Made by a program: the position numbers and the translations under genes | Notes under the pieces: generated by a model | What the model was told of the DNA's origin: nothing | Database searches by the model: none | The model's input: only the letters and a program-made list of their open reading frames with translations | Source of the DNA: Moraxella sp. ZY210820 | Lineage (GTDB): Bacteria > Pseudomonadota > Gammaproteobacteria > Pseudomonadales > Moraxellaceae | Direction of reading: 5' to 3' | DNA length: 64,000 nucleotides | Assembly: GCF_030674635.1 (NCBI RefSeq) | Contig: NZ_CP089978.1 | Coordinates: forward strand, 1,178,001-1,242,000 | Shown here: one piece after another, positions 43,748 to 54,574 of the stretch | Layout: every line of letters begins with the position of its first letter | Position numbering within the stretch: the first letter of the stretch is position 1

Positions 43748-44863
43748 TTAAATTACACCATACTGACGTAAAATATCATTCCAGCTTTCAATATTCGTAA
43801 CTGGTGGTTTGTCGCCCAATAAAGCTTTTAAAGACAATGTATCAGCAGAATATTGCCATTTTGGTGATAAATCTTTATCGACCAATCTCGCACGCACCCC
43901 TTCAACAAAATCAGGATGTTTTAAACACCAACTTGAGATTTGTGTTTCTAAAGCATAAACTTCACGCCATGAATGTACTTGTTTACCCCATTGCCATAAT
44001 AGCCACGTTAAAGCTGCCGATGTCGGTGAACCATTTTTAAGATTTTCCGCAGCATGACGCAACCAATCACTTGGTGCATCCATGAGACCTGTAATTGCTT
44101 GATAATCCTGTACAAAATCGATACCACGAGCTACACTATGAATCACATCTAAGGAGTTTTGTAATGGACCTGTTGGTACAGGACGATGCATACTATTAAG
44201 TGTATCATCTAAAGCACGGAATTTACCTGCTGGATAATGTTCCCAATCAATGGCAAGCACTTTTTGTAATACTTCTTCACGTTGTCCACTACGACAAATA
44301 TGAGTTGCCCAACCAATCCCATAACCGCCTGCCGATGTCATAATTGAACCTGTCAATCCTGTAAATAAGCCAATCGCTCCACGGTCAGCTAAAAAACGTG
44401 TTGCACCGACATCAGGATACAAACCTATCGCCACTTCAGGCATAGCTAAACGTGAATCAGGTGTTACCACACGGAATGGTGCTGCCATAAATAAGCCTAA
44501 ACCACCACCCATCACATAACCTTCACTCCATACCACGATTGGCTTAGAATAATTATGCAACAATAAATCTAATTCATATTCACGTTCAAAAAAACGTTCT
44601 GCTTGTTCCATTTCGCCATCAAGCACCAATTGACGTAAACGGCGTACATCACCACCTGCACAAAATGCTTTATTTGTTGTTGAATCAAACCAAATTGCTT
44701 TAACATCATCATCTTGATGAAAATCTTGGAAAATTTGTAACAAAGCATTTACTAAACCTTCATCAAGGGCATGTAAAGATTTTGGACGATTTAAACGCAC
44801 AATACGCCAACCATTATCCGCCACTTCTACGATTAAATCCGCATGATAATCTAATGTATTCAT
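43748..44863 (-). CDS. Enoyl-CoA hydratase/isomerase family protein, 3-hydroxyisobutyryl-CoA hydrolase-like
   Basis: 371-aa crotonase-fold protein. NKAFCAGGDVRRLRQL (about residues 65-80) and GYVMGGGLGLFMAAPFRVV, with an oxyanion-hole GGG, then PEVAIGLYPDVGATRFL. The longer C-terminal half is typical of the 3-hydroxyisobutyryl-CoA hydrolase type of valine catabolism, not of short enoyl-CoA hydratases. ATG 44863 has GGAAAAG upstream. Eleven bp after ung. Confidence 0.85.
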   Translation of the reverse strand: MNTLDYHADLIVEVADNGWRIVRLNRPKSLHALDEGLVNALLQIFQDFHQDDDVKAIWFDSTTNKAFCAGGDVRRLRQLVLDGEMEQAERFFEREYELDLLLHNYSKPIVVWSEGYVMGGGLGLFMAAPFRVVTPDSRLAMPEVAIGLYPDVGATRFLADRGAIGLFTGLTGSIMTSAGGYGIGWATHICRSGQREEVLQKVLAIDWEHYPAGKFRALDDTLNSMHRPVPTGPLQNSLDVIHSVARGIDFVQDYQAITGLMDAPSDWLRHAAENLKNGSPTSAALTWLLWQWGKQVHSWREVYALETQISSWCLKHPDFVEGVRARLVDKDLSPKWQYSADTLSLKALLGDKPPVTNIESWNDILRQYGVI

Positions 44864-44873
44864 CAACTTTTCC

Positions 44874-45584
44874 TTATGCTTCTAACTGCCAATCAACAGG
44901 GTCTATGCCATGTTGTACCAAAAAATAATTTGCTTTAGAAAATACACGACAGCCAAAAAAACCACCACGATTTGCTGAAAGTGGCGATGGATGTGCCGCT
45001 GTTAAAACTAAATGCTTGCTACGGTCAATGATTGAACCTTTACGTTGTGCATAAGCACCCCATAGAATAAACACTACATGCTTACAATACTGATTAATAG
45101 CATCAATCACCGCATCGGTAAATTGTTCCCAACCTTGCTTTTGATGTGAAGCAGCTTGCCCTGCTTCAACGGTTAAAACGCTATTTAATAATAATACACC
45201 TTGTTTTGCCCAAGCGGTTAAATCACCATGATTGACAGGTTGAATACCTAGATCAGTATAAAGTTCGTGATAAATATTGCGTAATGATGGCGGTAATGCA
45301 ATGCCACGTTGTACTGAAAAACTTAAACCATTGGCTTGTTTTGCCCCATGATACGGATCTTGCCCCAAAATCACCACTTTCACATCAGGTAAATTGGTCA
45401 TATCTAAGGCTTTAAAAATTTCTGCATTAGGTGGATAAATTACCTTTCCCAATTGCATTTCTTGGCGTAAAAAATTGCGTAGCCGTTCCATTTCATCACT
45501 GAGTAAAAAATCTTGTAAAGCAGTTTTCCATTCTTGACTTAATTGTACACGATTTAAACGCTCATTTTTTTGACTATCTAACAT
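44874..45584 (-). CDS. ung: Uracil-DNA glycosylase
   Basis: 236-aa family-1 enzyme that removes uracil from DNA. Catalytic motif GQDPYHG at residues 74-80 (D76 activates water), [10 protein letters not shown] near 135 and the C-terminal [10 protein letters not shown] motif with catalytic His. Full length. Confidence 0.97.
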   Translation of the reverse strand: MLDSQKNERLNRVQLSQEWKTALQDFLLSDEMERLRNFLRQEMQLGKVIYPPNAEIFKALDMTNLPDVKVVILGQDPYHGAKQANGLSFSVQRGIALPPSLRNIYHELYTDLGIQPVNHGDLTAWAKQGVLLLNSVLTVEAGQAASHQKQGWEQFTDAVIDAINQYCKHVVFILWGAYAQRKGSIIDRSKHLVLTAAHPSPLSANRGGFFGCRVFSKANYFLVQHGIDPVDWQLEA

Positions 45585-45608
45585 TTTATCATCTCTATAT
45601 CTCTATGG

Positions 45609-46202
45609 TTATTTCACTTGTAACTCAACTTTGGGATTACTAAAACGTTCGCCATTTTGTAATTTTTGATACATTTGCGGGTCGCTCCATTCAGCTTGAA
45701 TTTGTGGCGAAAATACAATCTGCTCCAAGCTTAATTGTCCCATGTGTTCATTTTCTACATCAGCTTTAAAACACTGTGCATAGCCTGTATCGGTTTCATG
45801 TACAATCACAGAATACACTTCAATTCCTTGCTCATTATTTTGCATATCCGTTGCTTTTAGCATTTGTTCTGCCAAATAAAAAAACACCCGTGAAAATTGT
45901 TCAGCTGATGGCGAAACAGGCAACGAAATCCATCTAGCACTAAAGGTTTTGCAGGCTTGGATATATTCTGCATCGTCTTTATCCCAAAAACAAATAGCAT
46001 GATCAAAACTATCAAATAATTCTTTAATTGTGCCTTTTAATAAACCAAAATCATAAACCATTTGTCCATTATCTAGGCGATTTGCTTGTAAAAATAATTC
46101 AAGTTTGTAACTATGTCCGTGAATAGAACGTTTACAGCGATCAGACGTACAATTACGCACAATATGTGCATTTTCAAATTTAAATAATTTACGAATTAGC
46201 AT
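45609..46202 (-). CDS. 6-carboxytetrahydropterin synthase/PTPS family protein (QueD-like)
   Basis: 197-aa protein. The N-terminus has FKFENAHIVRNC...RSIHGHSYKLELFL with zinc-binding His residues, then MVYDFGLLKGTIKELFDSFDHAICF with the DHA motif. It is longer than E. coli QueD (about 120 aa), with an extra C-terminal part that includes a conserved VHETDTGYA segment. Probably queuosine/deazapurine synthesis. ATG 46202 was used; a GTG 9 bp upstream is also in frame. Confidence 0.82.
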   Translation of the reverse strand: MLIRKLFKFENAHIVRNCTSDRCKRSIHGHSYKLELFLQANRLDNGQMVYDFGLLKGTIKELFDSFDHAICFWDKDDAEYIQACKTFSARWISLPVSPSAEQFSRVFFYLAEQMLKATDMQNNEQGIEVYSVIVHETDTGYAQCFKADVENEHMGQLSLEQIVFSPQIQAEWSDPQMYQKLQNGERFSNPKVELQVK

Positions 46203-46321
46203 AAGGTTCACTCAAGAAAATAAAATGGTCTTATGCCTTAGTATAAAACAAATATGCCATAAAAGCATACGATTTTATCTATTATTTCGATAGTTTTTTA
46301 TTTTTTGACAAGATGATAAAA

Positions 46322-46356
46322 CAAAAAAGCCAATATTTAACCATATTAGCTTTTTG
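46322..46356 (-). terminator. RDD gene terminator
   Basis: Imperfect stem CAAAAAAGCCAATAT / ATATTAGCTTTTTG, just after the RDD gene on the minus strand. Confidence 0.7.
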
Positions 46357-46371
46357 CAATATTATTAAGAA

Positions 46372-46794
46372 TTAATCATCGCCATGGTCTTTTACGACAA
46401 CTGTCTTTGCTAATTTATCATGCCAACCTTGCTTTTTCTTATCAAATCCAATCCAGAAAAAACCAAGTAAGAGACATAAAGCGGATAAAATATATGCTAA
46501 TTGACGAATAATTGCCTGACCAATGGTTACATGATGACCTGTTTGTGCATCAAGTACTTTCAGATTTAAAATTAATTTTCCGGGCGTGCCAGCAAATTTT
46601 ACCCAACAAAAAATAGAAACAATAATAAATGTAAGATTGGCTACAACATCTGATGTAGAAAGTTCTAAACGATTTTCAGGTACGCCAAAAATATATTGTG
46701 AAATTAATCCAATTGGAATAGACAAAATTAAAAAGTCAATAACTACAGCACCAAAACGTATCCAAAACCCTGCATATTCATAACGAGAAGACAT
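46372..46794 (-). CDS. RDD family membrane protein
   Basis: 140-aa membrane protein with the RDD pattern: YAGFWIRFGAVVIDFLIL at the N-terminus (conserved R and D), a second membrane segment, then GTPGKLILNLKVLDAQTGHHVTIGQAIIRQL and a final segment. RDD proteins are of unknown or ion-transport-like function. ATG 46794 follows GGGGGAA at good spacing. Confidence 0.88.
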   Translation of the reverse strand: MSSRYEYAGFWIRFGAVVIDFLILSIPIGLISQYIFGVPENRLELSTSDVVANLTFIIVSIFCWVKFAGTPGKLILNLKVLDAQTGHHVTIGQAIIRQLAYILSALCLLLGFFWIGFDKKKQGWHDKLAKTVVVKDHGDD

Positions 46795-46823
46795 CAATTT
46801 CCCCCACAATTAACAAATAAAAA

Positions 46824-46852
46824 AGAATAGGATATAAAATATATCCTATTCT
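46824..46852 (-). terminator. pepN terminator
   Basis: Perfect 12-bp stem AGAATAGGATAT / ATATCCTATTCT with a 5-nt loop and a following T-run on the minus strand. Confidence 0.85.
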
Positions 46853-46873
46853 CATCATAAATTGTATGGCAAA

Positions 46874-49483
46874 TTATTCCACATTCAACAGATTTTGAAT
46901 GGTTTCACTGACATTTTTTGATGTTACCACTTGTTGTACATCTTGTAATTGGGCTTTTACCGCACTACGTTGTGGCTCAGCCAGCGTGTACCAACGAGAC
47001 AGGGCTTGCACCAAACGAGACCCCACGATTGGATTTTTTTCGTCCATCACTTTTGCCAAATTGATAAAATGTTGTACACCAAAATCCGACCATAAATTCA
47101 CAGGACGGCTATTTAATCCACCTGTAATTGAACGAATACGGTTCGGCACATTGATGTCATAATCCGAATGTTGCGTTAAAGCTTGTAACTGTTCAAAGGT
47201 CAAATGTGGACGACCCGCTTGTACCATAAACCATTGGTCAATCGCTAAATCTTCATCTTTAAAGCGTTGATAAAAATCATTTAAAATATCCGTACTTTGT
47301 GGTGCATTTGCCCACACTAAAGCACGCATTGCCCCTAGACGTTCAGTCATATTTTTAGTTTGATGATATTGCTGTTCAGCCAACGCCATCGCATCAACAT
47401 CATTTTGCTTAAATAACATACTCAAACAAATATTACGCAAGGCACGCACACCCATCGCCTGACTAAATGGCATATCGGCTGTGGTTTGAGCAGTTTGATA
47501 ATAATTTTTCCAAAAACCACGCATTTTATTGGCGAGTAATTGGACTAAATGATCCCGTTTTTCACGCATTTTTTCAGGTTGATAATGGCTATCAATACGG
47601 CTTGCCAAATAGCTTTCGGTCGGAATATCCAATAAACGAGAGCTTAATAATGGGTCTTCTGCTGATAATTTTGGTAACACGGCTTGCATCGCACGCAAAT
47701 AGGCATTTAAGGCGATATTTTGTTCATCAATTGCGGTATCTGCCAGTAAAATACGCTCTAACAAGGTTTGTGTGGCTTGCCATTGATTAAAACCATTATT
47801 TTCATGTTGAATTAAAAAGGATAAATTTTCATCACTATAATCAAAATCTAAATTGACAGGTGCTGAAAAATTACGCAACAATGAGACAATCGGTTGATGT
47901 TGAACATCAGTAAAGATAATTTCTGCCTGTTCATTTTTTAATACATAAACACCATCTTTTACCTGATGTTCGGTTAAATCCACACAATTTAAAGTCAGTT
48001 GTTCGCCTGTTTTTTCATCAAACAATGCCAATGCAATTGGAATCGGTACTGCTTGTAAATTTGGATATTTTTCATGCGGTTTAATGCTTTGTTTAAATGA
48101 TAATGTATAAGTTTTCTTTGCATTATCATAATGTTGCTTGACACTTAAAGTCGGTGTATGTGGTTGATTGTACCAACGTAAAAAGTCTGATAAATCCACA
48201 CCTGAACCTTGTGATAATGCCGAAATCCAATCTTCAACAGTCACCGCTTGTCCATCAAACAATTCAAAATACTTGTCTGTACCTTGACGGAATTTTTCTT
48301 TACCCAGCAAAGTCGCCATCATACGAGAAATTTCCGCCCCTTTTTCATAGACGGTTGCGGTATAAAAGTTATTGATTTCAACAAAATGGTCAGGGCGTGG
48401 CGGATGAGCCAACGGACCTGCATCTTCTGGGAATTGATGGGCTTTTAAAATCGCCACATCGTCAATACGTTGTACACTTGCCGATTGTAAATCTTCGGAA
48501 AAACTTTGGTCACGAAATACCGTTAAACCTTCTTTTAAGCATAATTGAAACCAATCTCGACAAGTGATACGGTTGCCCGTCCAGTTATGAAAATATTCAT
48601 GAGCAATTACTGATTGTACACGCATAATCGCCATATCTGTGGTGATATTTTCATCAGCTAATACACATGAGGTATTAAAAATATTTAAACCTTTATTTTC
48701 CATTGCCCCCATATTAAAATGACTGGTTGCAACAATCATATAATTATCAAGGTCATAGCTTCGTCCATAATGTTCTTCGTCCCAACGCATCGAATGTTTT
48801 AACGCCTGCATAGCAATATGACATTTTTCAATATCTTTGGCTTCAGCGTAAATTTCCAAATCGACTTTACGTTGTTCAGCGGTGATAAATTCATCACGCA
48901 ATACCGCTAAATCACCAATCACGCAAGCAAATAAATAGCTTGGCTTTTTCGTTGGGTCATGCCAAACCGTATAATGACGATGATTTTCGAGTTCACCTTG
49001 CTCAATTTTATTACCATTTGCCAACAAAATAGGATATTTTTTATCTGCCTCAACGCGTGTAGTAAACACTGATAATACATCTGGACGGTCTGGATAAAAG
49101 GTGATTTTACGGAAACCTTCAGGTTCATTTTGCGTTACAAAAATATCACCTGCTAAATATAGCCCTTCAAGTTGCGTATTGGTTTCTGGGTGAATAATCA
49201 CCACTGTTTCCACAATCGCCACATCAGGGGCATTTTGAATAATAAGTTGTTCACTATCCAGTTGATAGTCATTTTCGCTTAATACTTGACCATTCACAGC
49301 AATCGATTTTAACTCTAAATCACGCCCAAGCAAAATTAAATCGCCTTGTGTTTGACGGTGCATGGTCAGTTTGCTATCAACTTGTGTATAATGATCAAAC
49401 ACTTGAATGTTTAAATCTACACTTTCTACCGTAAAAATTGGTGCTTGATAATCTTTTAAATAAATGGTTTCAACATTAGACAT
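46874..49483 (-). CDS. pepN: Aminopeptidase N
   Basis: 869-aa M1 zinc aminopeptidase of the bacterial PepN type. MGAMENKGLN (exopeptidase motif, about residue 260), VIAHEYFHNWTGNRIT (HExxH about 293), and TVYEKGAEISRM with the catalytic Tyr near 378. Full length. ATG 49483 was chosen because GAGAA precedes it; a TTG 12 bp upstream is the alternative. Confidence 0.97.
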   Translation of the reverse strand: MSNVETIYLKDYQAPIFTVESVDLNIQVFDHYTQVDSKLTMHRQTQGDLILLGRDLELKSIAVNGQVLSENDYQLDSEQLIIQNAPDVAIVETVVIIHPETNTQLEGLYLAGDIFVTQNEPEGFRKITFYPDRPDVLSVFTTRVEADKKYPILLANGNKIEQGELENHRHYTVWHDPTKKPSYLFACVIGDLAVLRDEFITAEQRKVDLEIYAEAKDIEKCHIAMQALKHSMRWDEEHYGRSYDLDNYMIVATSHFNMGAMENKGLNIFNTSCVLADENITTDMAIMRVQSVIAHEYFHNWTGNRITCRDWFQLCLKEGLTVFRDQSFSEDLQSASVQRIDDVAILKAHQFPEDAGPLAHPPRPDHFVEINNFYTATVYEKGAEISRMMATLLGKEKFRQGTDKYFELFDGQAVTVEDWISALSQGSGVDLSDFLRWYNQPHTPTLSVKQHYDNAKKTYTLSFKQSIKPHEKYPNLQAVPIPIALALFDEKTGEQLTLNCVDLTEHQVKDGVYVLKNEQAEIIFTDVQHQPIVSLLRNFSAPVNLDFDYSDENLSFLIQHENNGFNQWQATQTLLERILLADTAIDEQNIALNAYLRAMQAVLPKLSAEDPLLSSRLLDIPTESYLASRIDSHYQPEKMREKRDHLVQLLANKMRGFWKNYYQTAQTTADMPFSQAMGVRALRNICLSMLFKQNDVDAMALAEQQYHQTKNMTERLGAMRALVWANAPQSTDILNDFYQRFKDEDLAIDQWFMVQAGRPHLTFEQLQALTQHSDYDINVPNRIRSITGGLNSRPVNLWSDFGVQHFINLAKVMDEKNPIVGSRLVQALSRWYTLAEPQRSAVKAQLQDVQQVVTSKNVSETIQNLLNVE

Positions 49484-49557
49484 GATTGTTCTCAAATGTG
49501 GGTAAAATAAATGGATTATAGACTGTTTTTATAAAATTAGATAGCTATAAAACGTAT

Positions 49558-49582
49558 AAAGGACGAATATGCTTCGCCCTTT
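49558..49582 (-). repeat. Dispersed palindrome copy D, also gloA terminator
   Basis: AAAGGACGAA / TTCGCCCTTT around TATGC, just after gloA. It shares the GGRCGAA..TTCGCCC core with the copies near 58.15, 60.94 and 61.01 kb. Likely ends gloA transcription. Confidence 0.6.
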
Positions 49583-49604
49583 ACACATTTAGATAATATA
49601 AATA

Positions 49605-50006
49605 TCAGTTATTGCGTGCATTTTCATCTTGTTGAATAAATTCGATTTTATAGCCATCTGGGTCTTCAACAAAGGCAATAACTGTTACACCGCCTTTCAT
49701 TGGACCAGCTTCACGCACTACTTTACCACCACGAGCTTTTACTTCTTCACAGGCTTTATAAGCATCATCAACCGCAATGGCAATATGCCCATAGCCCGTA
49801 CCTAAATCATAGCTGTCAGTATCCCAATTATGAGTTAATTCAAGTACGGTATGGGTATCTTCATCGCCATAACCAACAAAAGCAAGGGTAAAACGCCCTT
49901 CAGGATAATCACGTTTACGCAATAACTGCATACCCATCACTTCAGTATAAAACGCAATTGAGCGTTCTAAGTTGCCTACACGCAACATGGTATGTAACAT
50001 TCGCAT
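49605..50006 (-). CDS. gloA: Lactoylglutathione lyase (glyoxalase I)
   Basis: 133-aa metal-dependent enzyme that isomerises the methylglyoxal-glutathione adduct. [24 protein letters not shown] at the N-terminus, LELTHNWD near residue 70, and GYGHIAIAV and [13 protein letters not shown] carry the metal ligands. ATG 50006 with GGAG upstream was selected; it lies 4 bp after the stop of the AmpG-like gene, so the two are cotranscribed. Confidence 0.96.
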   Translation of the reverse strand: MRMLHTMLRVGNLERSIAFYTEVMGMQLLRKRDYPEGRFTLAFVGYGDEDTHTVLELTHNWDTDSYDLGTGYGHIAIAVDDAYKACEEVKARGGKVVREAGPMKGGVTVIAFVEDPDGYKIEFIQQDENARNN

Positions 50007-50010
50007 GGTT

Positions 50011-52218
50011 TTATTCTCCATCATGCTGTGAGTGTTGTTGAATAGAATGATGTTCGGTATGGCGTTTCAATAAATAGCCAACCCACACCACCAAAACTAA
50101 AATTGGAATACCAATTAAAGTTGTCATTAAAAAGAAATTTGGATAGCCCATTGCTGTAACCATCGTACCAGAATAGCCCCCCAAAAACTTTGGAGCAAGC
50201 GTCATCAATGAGCTAAATAAAGCATATTGCACAGCAGTAAATGAGACACTGGTTAAACTGGATAAAAACGCAATAAATGCCGCACCTGCCAAACCCGATG
50301 CTAAATTATCCACCACAATCGCAAAATATAACCACCATGAACTATAATATTGTATGGCTTTTCCTTTCACTTCAATGTCCGATTGCGGTTGGTTATCGAC
50401 CAATGCCAATGGTTGTACGTCCATCGATAAGGCTAATTTTTGCTGTTCACTAAAGGTTTGATAACTTTGTGTCGCTTGCCATTGTTGCTGTTGATGAGTC
50501 GCAATCACCGTCAATATTTTTTGCTGTGCTTGATGCAATTTCTCACCATGAATAGTAACAGAAAATTTGCCCTGTTTATCAATTTTTGCAGGATATTCCT
50601 GTCCATCAAGCAAGACTTTTATTGGCGTATTTTTATCCAACTGCTCAACTGGTACACCAAAAAACTGCCCCGAAATCATCATCGGTTGTTTCAGTTCATC
50701 GGCATATAATTGATTATCCTGACTAATTGGTAAGAAATGAATTTTTTGGCTATCCTGCTGTTTTAAATAAGGTAATTGATATTGTACTGCTTGTTCTGCA
50801 TTTTGATGTGCAAAATGCGTGCTAATTTGTAACGATTGAGCATTCTGTAACTGTTGTTGTGGAATTTTAATTGACCAATAGCCAACATCATCCGCCTGCG
50901 TGGTATAGGTTTGCCCTGCAACACTGACCTGCACATCAGCCAATTTTTGTCCAGATTTTACCAAACCTATAAAAATTAAATTGGTACAACTGGCACAAAT
51001 CGCTGAAATAAACAACAGTTTCATCACATTTAAACGTTGTGCCAATAATCCACCTAAGAAACCACCTATCAGACTAAAAATTACCCCATAGGTTTTAACT
51101 GCTGTCGCAATTTGCTCTTTGGTAAAATTTAAATCTTGATAAAAAGTATTGGAAATCGTTCCCGCCACAATATCGGAAATACGGAAAAAGCCAATCAGCA
51201 ACAGCATAATCAAGGCTAATTTTAAGCCATAACGTTTAAAGAAATCCGCTATTGGGGCAACCCAAGTATCATAAGCAACCTGACTTTGCACTAATCTCAT
51301 TTTGACTAAAATAAGACCAACAATGACCGCCAAACCACCAGCAGATAAAAATCGTACTGTTTCCATCGCAAAAATCGTCAAGCTATCTTTAATAGCATAC
51401 ACTTCTTTAAGATATTTCACAGGTTGATAGAAACTACTGTATAATAAAACAAAAGCAGTCACGCTCAAACTAAATAAAACAAATAAACGAAGATAATCGT
51501 CTTTCGTATAAGGTTTATTCTTTTTAATTAATTCTGCATTCGGTAATTTTAGTGTGATAAACATCACCATAAACATGATGCCTGCCATCAACAAATAGGT
51601 ATATTGCCAAGCAGAATAAATATAATTTCCCTTACTTGTGCCAAAATAACTGGCTAAAAATAATGCACCTGCTCCAGTCAAAATTAAACCAATGCGATAC
51701 CCCGCCATAAAAGTTGATGCTAATACACTTTGCATTTCTTGTTCGGCAAGTTCGATACGATAGGCATCAATCACAATATCTTGTGTGGCTGATGAAAAGC
51801 CTAATAAAACCGCACCAACCGCCATTTGATAAAGTGCAAATTGCCCCATAGATGGGTCAGTCATTGCCATTAAGCAAATCGACAAGATAATCATCGCTTG
51901 AGCAACCAATAACCACGCTCGTCTACGTCCAAAACGTTGCGTCAAAACGGGCAATGGTACCTCATCAATCAATGGAGCCCAAATAAATTTAAAGGAATAA
52001 CCTAATGCCGCCCATGCAAAAAAAGTAATTGCACTACGTTCAATACCCGCTTCCCCTAACCATAAAGTGAGCGTTGAAACAATCAAATAATAGGGAAATC
52101 CTGATGAAAAACCCAGAAAGAGCATCATCAATGCTCGGCGGTCGGCAAAGGCTTTAAAGGACGAAGCCCATGATTTTCTAGTTTGTTGTGAATGAGAAGC
52201 TTGCGTATGGTTATTCAT
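50011..52218 (-). CDS. ampG: AmpG-like MFS muropeptide transporter with a large inserted domain
   Basis: 735-aa inner-membrane protein. Residues 1 to about 415 and about 620-735 form the MFS core. N-terminal [36 protein letters not shown] and [16 protein letters not shown] are AmpG hallmarks, so the substrate is probably anhydromuropeptides for cell-wall recycling. E. coli AmpG is about 490 aa. The extra residues, about 416-620, form a soluble region with Ig-like stretches ([40 protein letters not shown]). ATG 52218 was preferred to a TTG at 52233. Confidence 0.88.
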   Translation of the reverse strand: MNNHTQASHSQQTRKSWASSFKAFADRRALMMLFLGFSSGFPYYLIVSTLTLWLGEAGIERSAITFFAWAALGYSFKFIWAPLIDEVPLPVLTQRFGRRRAWLLVAQAMIILSICLMAMTDPSMGQFALYQMAVGAVLLGFSSATQDIVIDAYRIELAEQEMQSVLASTFMAGYRIGLILTGAGALFLASYFGTSKGNYIYSAWQYTYLLMAGIMFMVMFITLKLPNAELIKKNKPYTKDDYLRLFVLFSLSVTAFVLLYSSFYQPVKYLKEVYAIKDSLTIFAMETVRFLSAGGLAVIVGLILVKMRLVQSQVAYDTWVAPIADFFKRYGLKLALIMLLLIGFFRISDIVAGTISNTFYQDLNFTKEQIATAVKTYGVIFSLIGGFLGGLLAQRLNVMKLLFISAICASCTNLIFIGLVKSGQKLADVQVSVAGQTYTTQADDVGYWSIKIPQQQLQNAQSLQISTHFAHQNAEQAVQYQLPYLKQQDSQKIHFLPISQDNQLYADELKQPMMISGQFFGVPVEQLDKNTPIKVLLDGQEYPAKIDKQGKFSVTIHGEKLHQAQQKILTVIATHQQQQWQATQSYQTFSEQQKLALSMDVQPLALVDNQPQSDIEVKGKAIQYYSSWWLYFAIVVDNLASGLAGAAFIAFLSSLTSVSFTAVQYALFSSLMTLAPKFLGGYSGTMVTAMGYPNFFLMTTLIGIPILVLVVWVGYLLKRHTEHHSIQQHSQHDGE

Positions 52219-52342
52219 GGATATGGTAGGCAATATAATAAAAATGCTATCTATTTTAACCTATTTTGGGTAAAAATATTGTTAATTTTATGCTATTATT
52301 TTCATTCAAATATAAAACAAATGCATAGATACGAGAAATTTT

Positions 52343-54511
52343 GTGTTAAGAACTGAAATCCATGCCACTTTAGAGCAAACTCGCTTAAAAGCTGAACAAT
52401 TAAGCCGTACATCAAACATCGCTCAACTTCCTAAATCGACCCAAAAACTTACACATGGCGATTTATTTTTAGGACAACAACGTGCAAAACAAGCCTTAGA
52501 ATTTGCGATTAATATGCCATTTAATGATTATCATCTGTGTGCAATTGGCACATCTGGCTTAGGAAAGCGAACAAAAATTATACAACACTTACAAGCGTGG
52601 GTACAACATCAGCAGACTTCTAAATTTTATGATGTGATTTATGTTCATCATTTTAAACATAAAACGCAACCGTTATTAATTAAACTCAAACAAGGTTATG
52701 CTTATACCTTTAAAAATCAGTTGGCGACTTTGTGGATTAATATTATTACACAATTAAAAACTCATTCGTCTCATATTGCACAAGACATTCAACAGTTGCT
52801 TACTCCATTATTTAAACAATTTCAACAAAATCAACTCACATGGATAGAGCCATCATATCATAATGATTTTCAACATTATTTAAAGGATTACTTACAACAC
52901 ATTAGTTATCATGTTAATGATATTTTAGCTCATGTTTATAATGATTATGCTTTAAATGCAGATATTATTTTTGACTTTTTACCCTATGAATATCAATTAC
53001 ATATCGTAGTACATCATACACAAACACAACAACCAGTTATTTATGAACCTAATCCAAGTCTAATACGTCTTTTTGGTGAAATCCGTGGCTTGACTCATAC
53101 CATACGTAAATTTGCACATGGTGAATATATCAGCCATCATTTTTCTATTCAAGCAGGACAATTATTACACGCTAATGGTGGCTTTCTAATCTTAGAGTTA
53201 AAGCAAATATTGCAATATCCTATGGTATGGCATTTATTAAAACAATGTTTAATCAATAAGCAATTTGATTGGCAGAATCTACAACAAACGATACCAGACA
53301 ATAGCAATACTCAAAATTTAAAACTTGAACCTATTCCATTAAATATTAAGGTTATTTTGTTGTGTGATAGCCAAGAATTTGATGATATTATTACCCTTGA
53401 GCCAGAGTTTAGTAGCTTATTTAAAGTACGTGCAGATTTTACGGATAGTCTAGCTCGGACCGATGAACATGAACTTGCCTATATTCAAAATATTGCTGAT
53501 TGTATCAGACAAAAACAGTTACTTGATTTCGAACGCAGTGCTTTAGCTGAAGTTTTAACCGAATTTAGCCGCCAAGCTGAAGACCAAAATTTATTATTAT
53601 TGCATGATGGTTTATTAACCGATATTTTGCAAGAAAGTCATTATTACGCCGTACAACAAGGAGCAAAGCTAGTAGAAGCCGAACATGTACAAACAGCTTT
53701 AAAACAAAGACAATATCGTCTTGGTTATTGGCGTGATTTATATTGGCAAGATTTATCACAAGGAACACAACTGATTGAAACTCAAGGTGTGCGTTTAGGA
53801 CAAGTCAATGCATTATCTGTCATTCATTTTGCTGAAAGTGAATTTGGTTTTCCATCACGTTTAACTGCGTCTGTTTCACAAGGTGCTGGCGATATTTTAG
53901 ACATTGAACGTAGTGTTGAATTAGGTGGCTCATTACACGCCAAAGGTACATTATTAATGTCGAGTTTTTTAAAATCACATTTTGGCAGACAGCAGATTTT
54001 AAATTTTTCGGCAGCACTTGCTTTTGAACAAAGTTATGGTGAAGTTGATGGTGATAGTGCAACAGTAGCAGAATTATGTGCCTTAATTTCTGCAATTAGT
54101 CAAATTCCAATTCAACAATCTTGGGCAATTACTGGTTCAATGAATCAACTAGGACAGGTACAACCTGTGGGCGGTATTAATGCCAAAATTGAAGGTTTTT
54201 TTGACACTTGTGTTTTACAAGGTTTAACAGGACAACAAGGCGTTATTATTCCACGCTCCAATACACAACATTTAATGTTAAGGGCTGATATTATTCAAGC
54301 TGTTGCTGATGGGCAATTTCATATCTACGCTATAGACCATGTTGAACAGGCAATGGAAATTTTAATGAATCGTCCAATTGGGCAACCTGATAAAAAAGGA
54401 TGCTATCCACAAAATTCAATTTATGAAGCAGTACTCACACAATTAGCTCATTGGCAAGATGAAGAATTACTCATTGAAGAACCAAAGAAAAAGAAAAAAT
54501 CTAAAAAATAA
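52343..54511 (+). CDS. Lon-like ATP-dependent protease (AAA_32 / LonH-YcbZ type)
   Basis: 722-aa protein with a GTG start after GAGAAA. The N-terminal region has QQRAKQALEFAI and a P-loop-like GTSGLGKRT (about residues 68-76) in which the last residues differ from canonical GK[S/T]. AAA_32 motifs follow: LLHANGGFLILE, RADF. The C-terminal Lon protease domain has the Ser-Lys dyad near S572 (GDSATVAEL) and K615 (GGINAKIEGFF). Related to E. coli YcbZ; physiological substrates unknown. Lys-rich tail. Confidence 0.9.
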   Translation: MLRTEIHATLEQTRLKAEQLSRTSNIAQLPKSTQKLTHGDLFLGQQRAKQALEFAINMPFNDYHLCAIGTSGLGKRTKIIQHLQAWVQHQQTSKFYDVIYVHHFKHKTQPLLIKLKQGYAYTFKNQLATLWINIITQLKTHSSHIAQDIQQLLTPLFKQFQQNQLTWIEPSYHNDFQHYLKDYLQHISYHVNDILAHVYNDYALNADIIFDFLPYEYQLHIVVHHTQTQQPVIYEPNPSLIRLFGEIRGLTHTIRKFAHGEYISHHFSIQAGQLLHANGGFLILELKQILQYPMVWHLLKQCLINKQFDWQNLQQTIPDNSNTQNLKLEPIPLNIKVILLCDSQEFDDIITLEPEFSSLFKVRADFTDSLARTDEHELAYIQNIADCIRQKQLLDFERSALAEVLTEFSRQAEDQNLLLLHDGLLTDILQESHYYAVQQGAKLVEAEHVQTALKQRQYRLGYWRDLYWQDLSQGTQLIETQGVRLGQVNALSVIHFAESEFGFPSRLTASVSQGAGDILDIERSVELGGSLHAKGTLLMSSFLKSHFGRQQILNFSAALAFEQSYGEVDGDSATVAELCALISAISQIPIQQSWAITGSMNQLGQVQPVGGINAKIEGFFDTCVLQGLTGQQGVIIPRSNTQHLMLRADIIQAVADGQFHIYAIDHVEQAMEILMNRPIGQPDKKGCYPQNSIYEAVLTQLAHWQDEELLIEEPKKKKKSKK

Positions 54512-54535
54512 AAGAGCTGATTATTCAGCTCTTTT
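54510..54535. terminator. Bidirectional terminator between protease and AhpD-like gene
   Basis: Perfect 11-bp stem AAAAGAGCTGA / TCAGCTCTTTT with a 4-nt loop between convergent genes. Confidence 0.88.
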
Positions 54536-54574
54536 ACCTGTTAATATCAATGCTAACAAACATTGTTCAGTATA

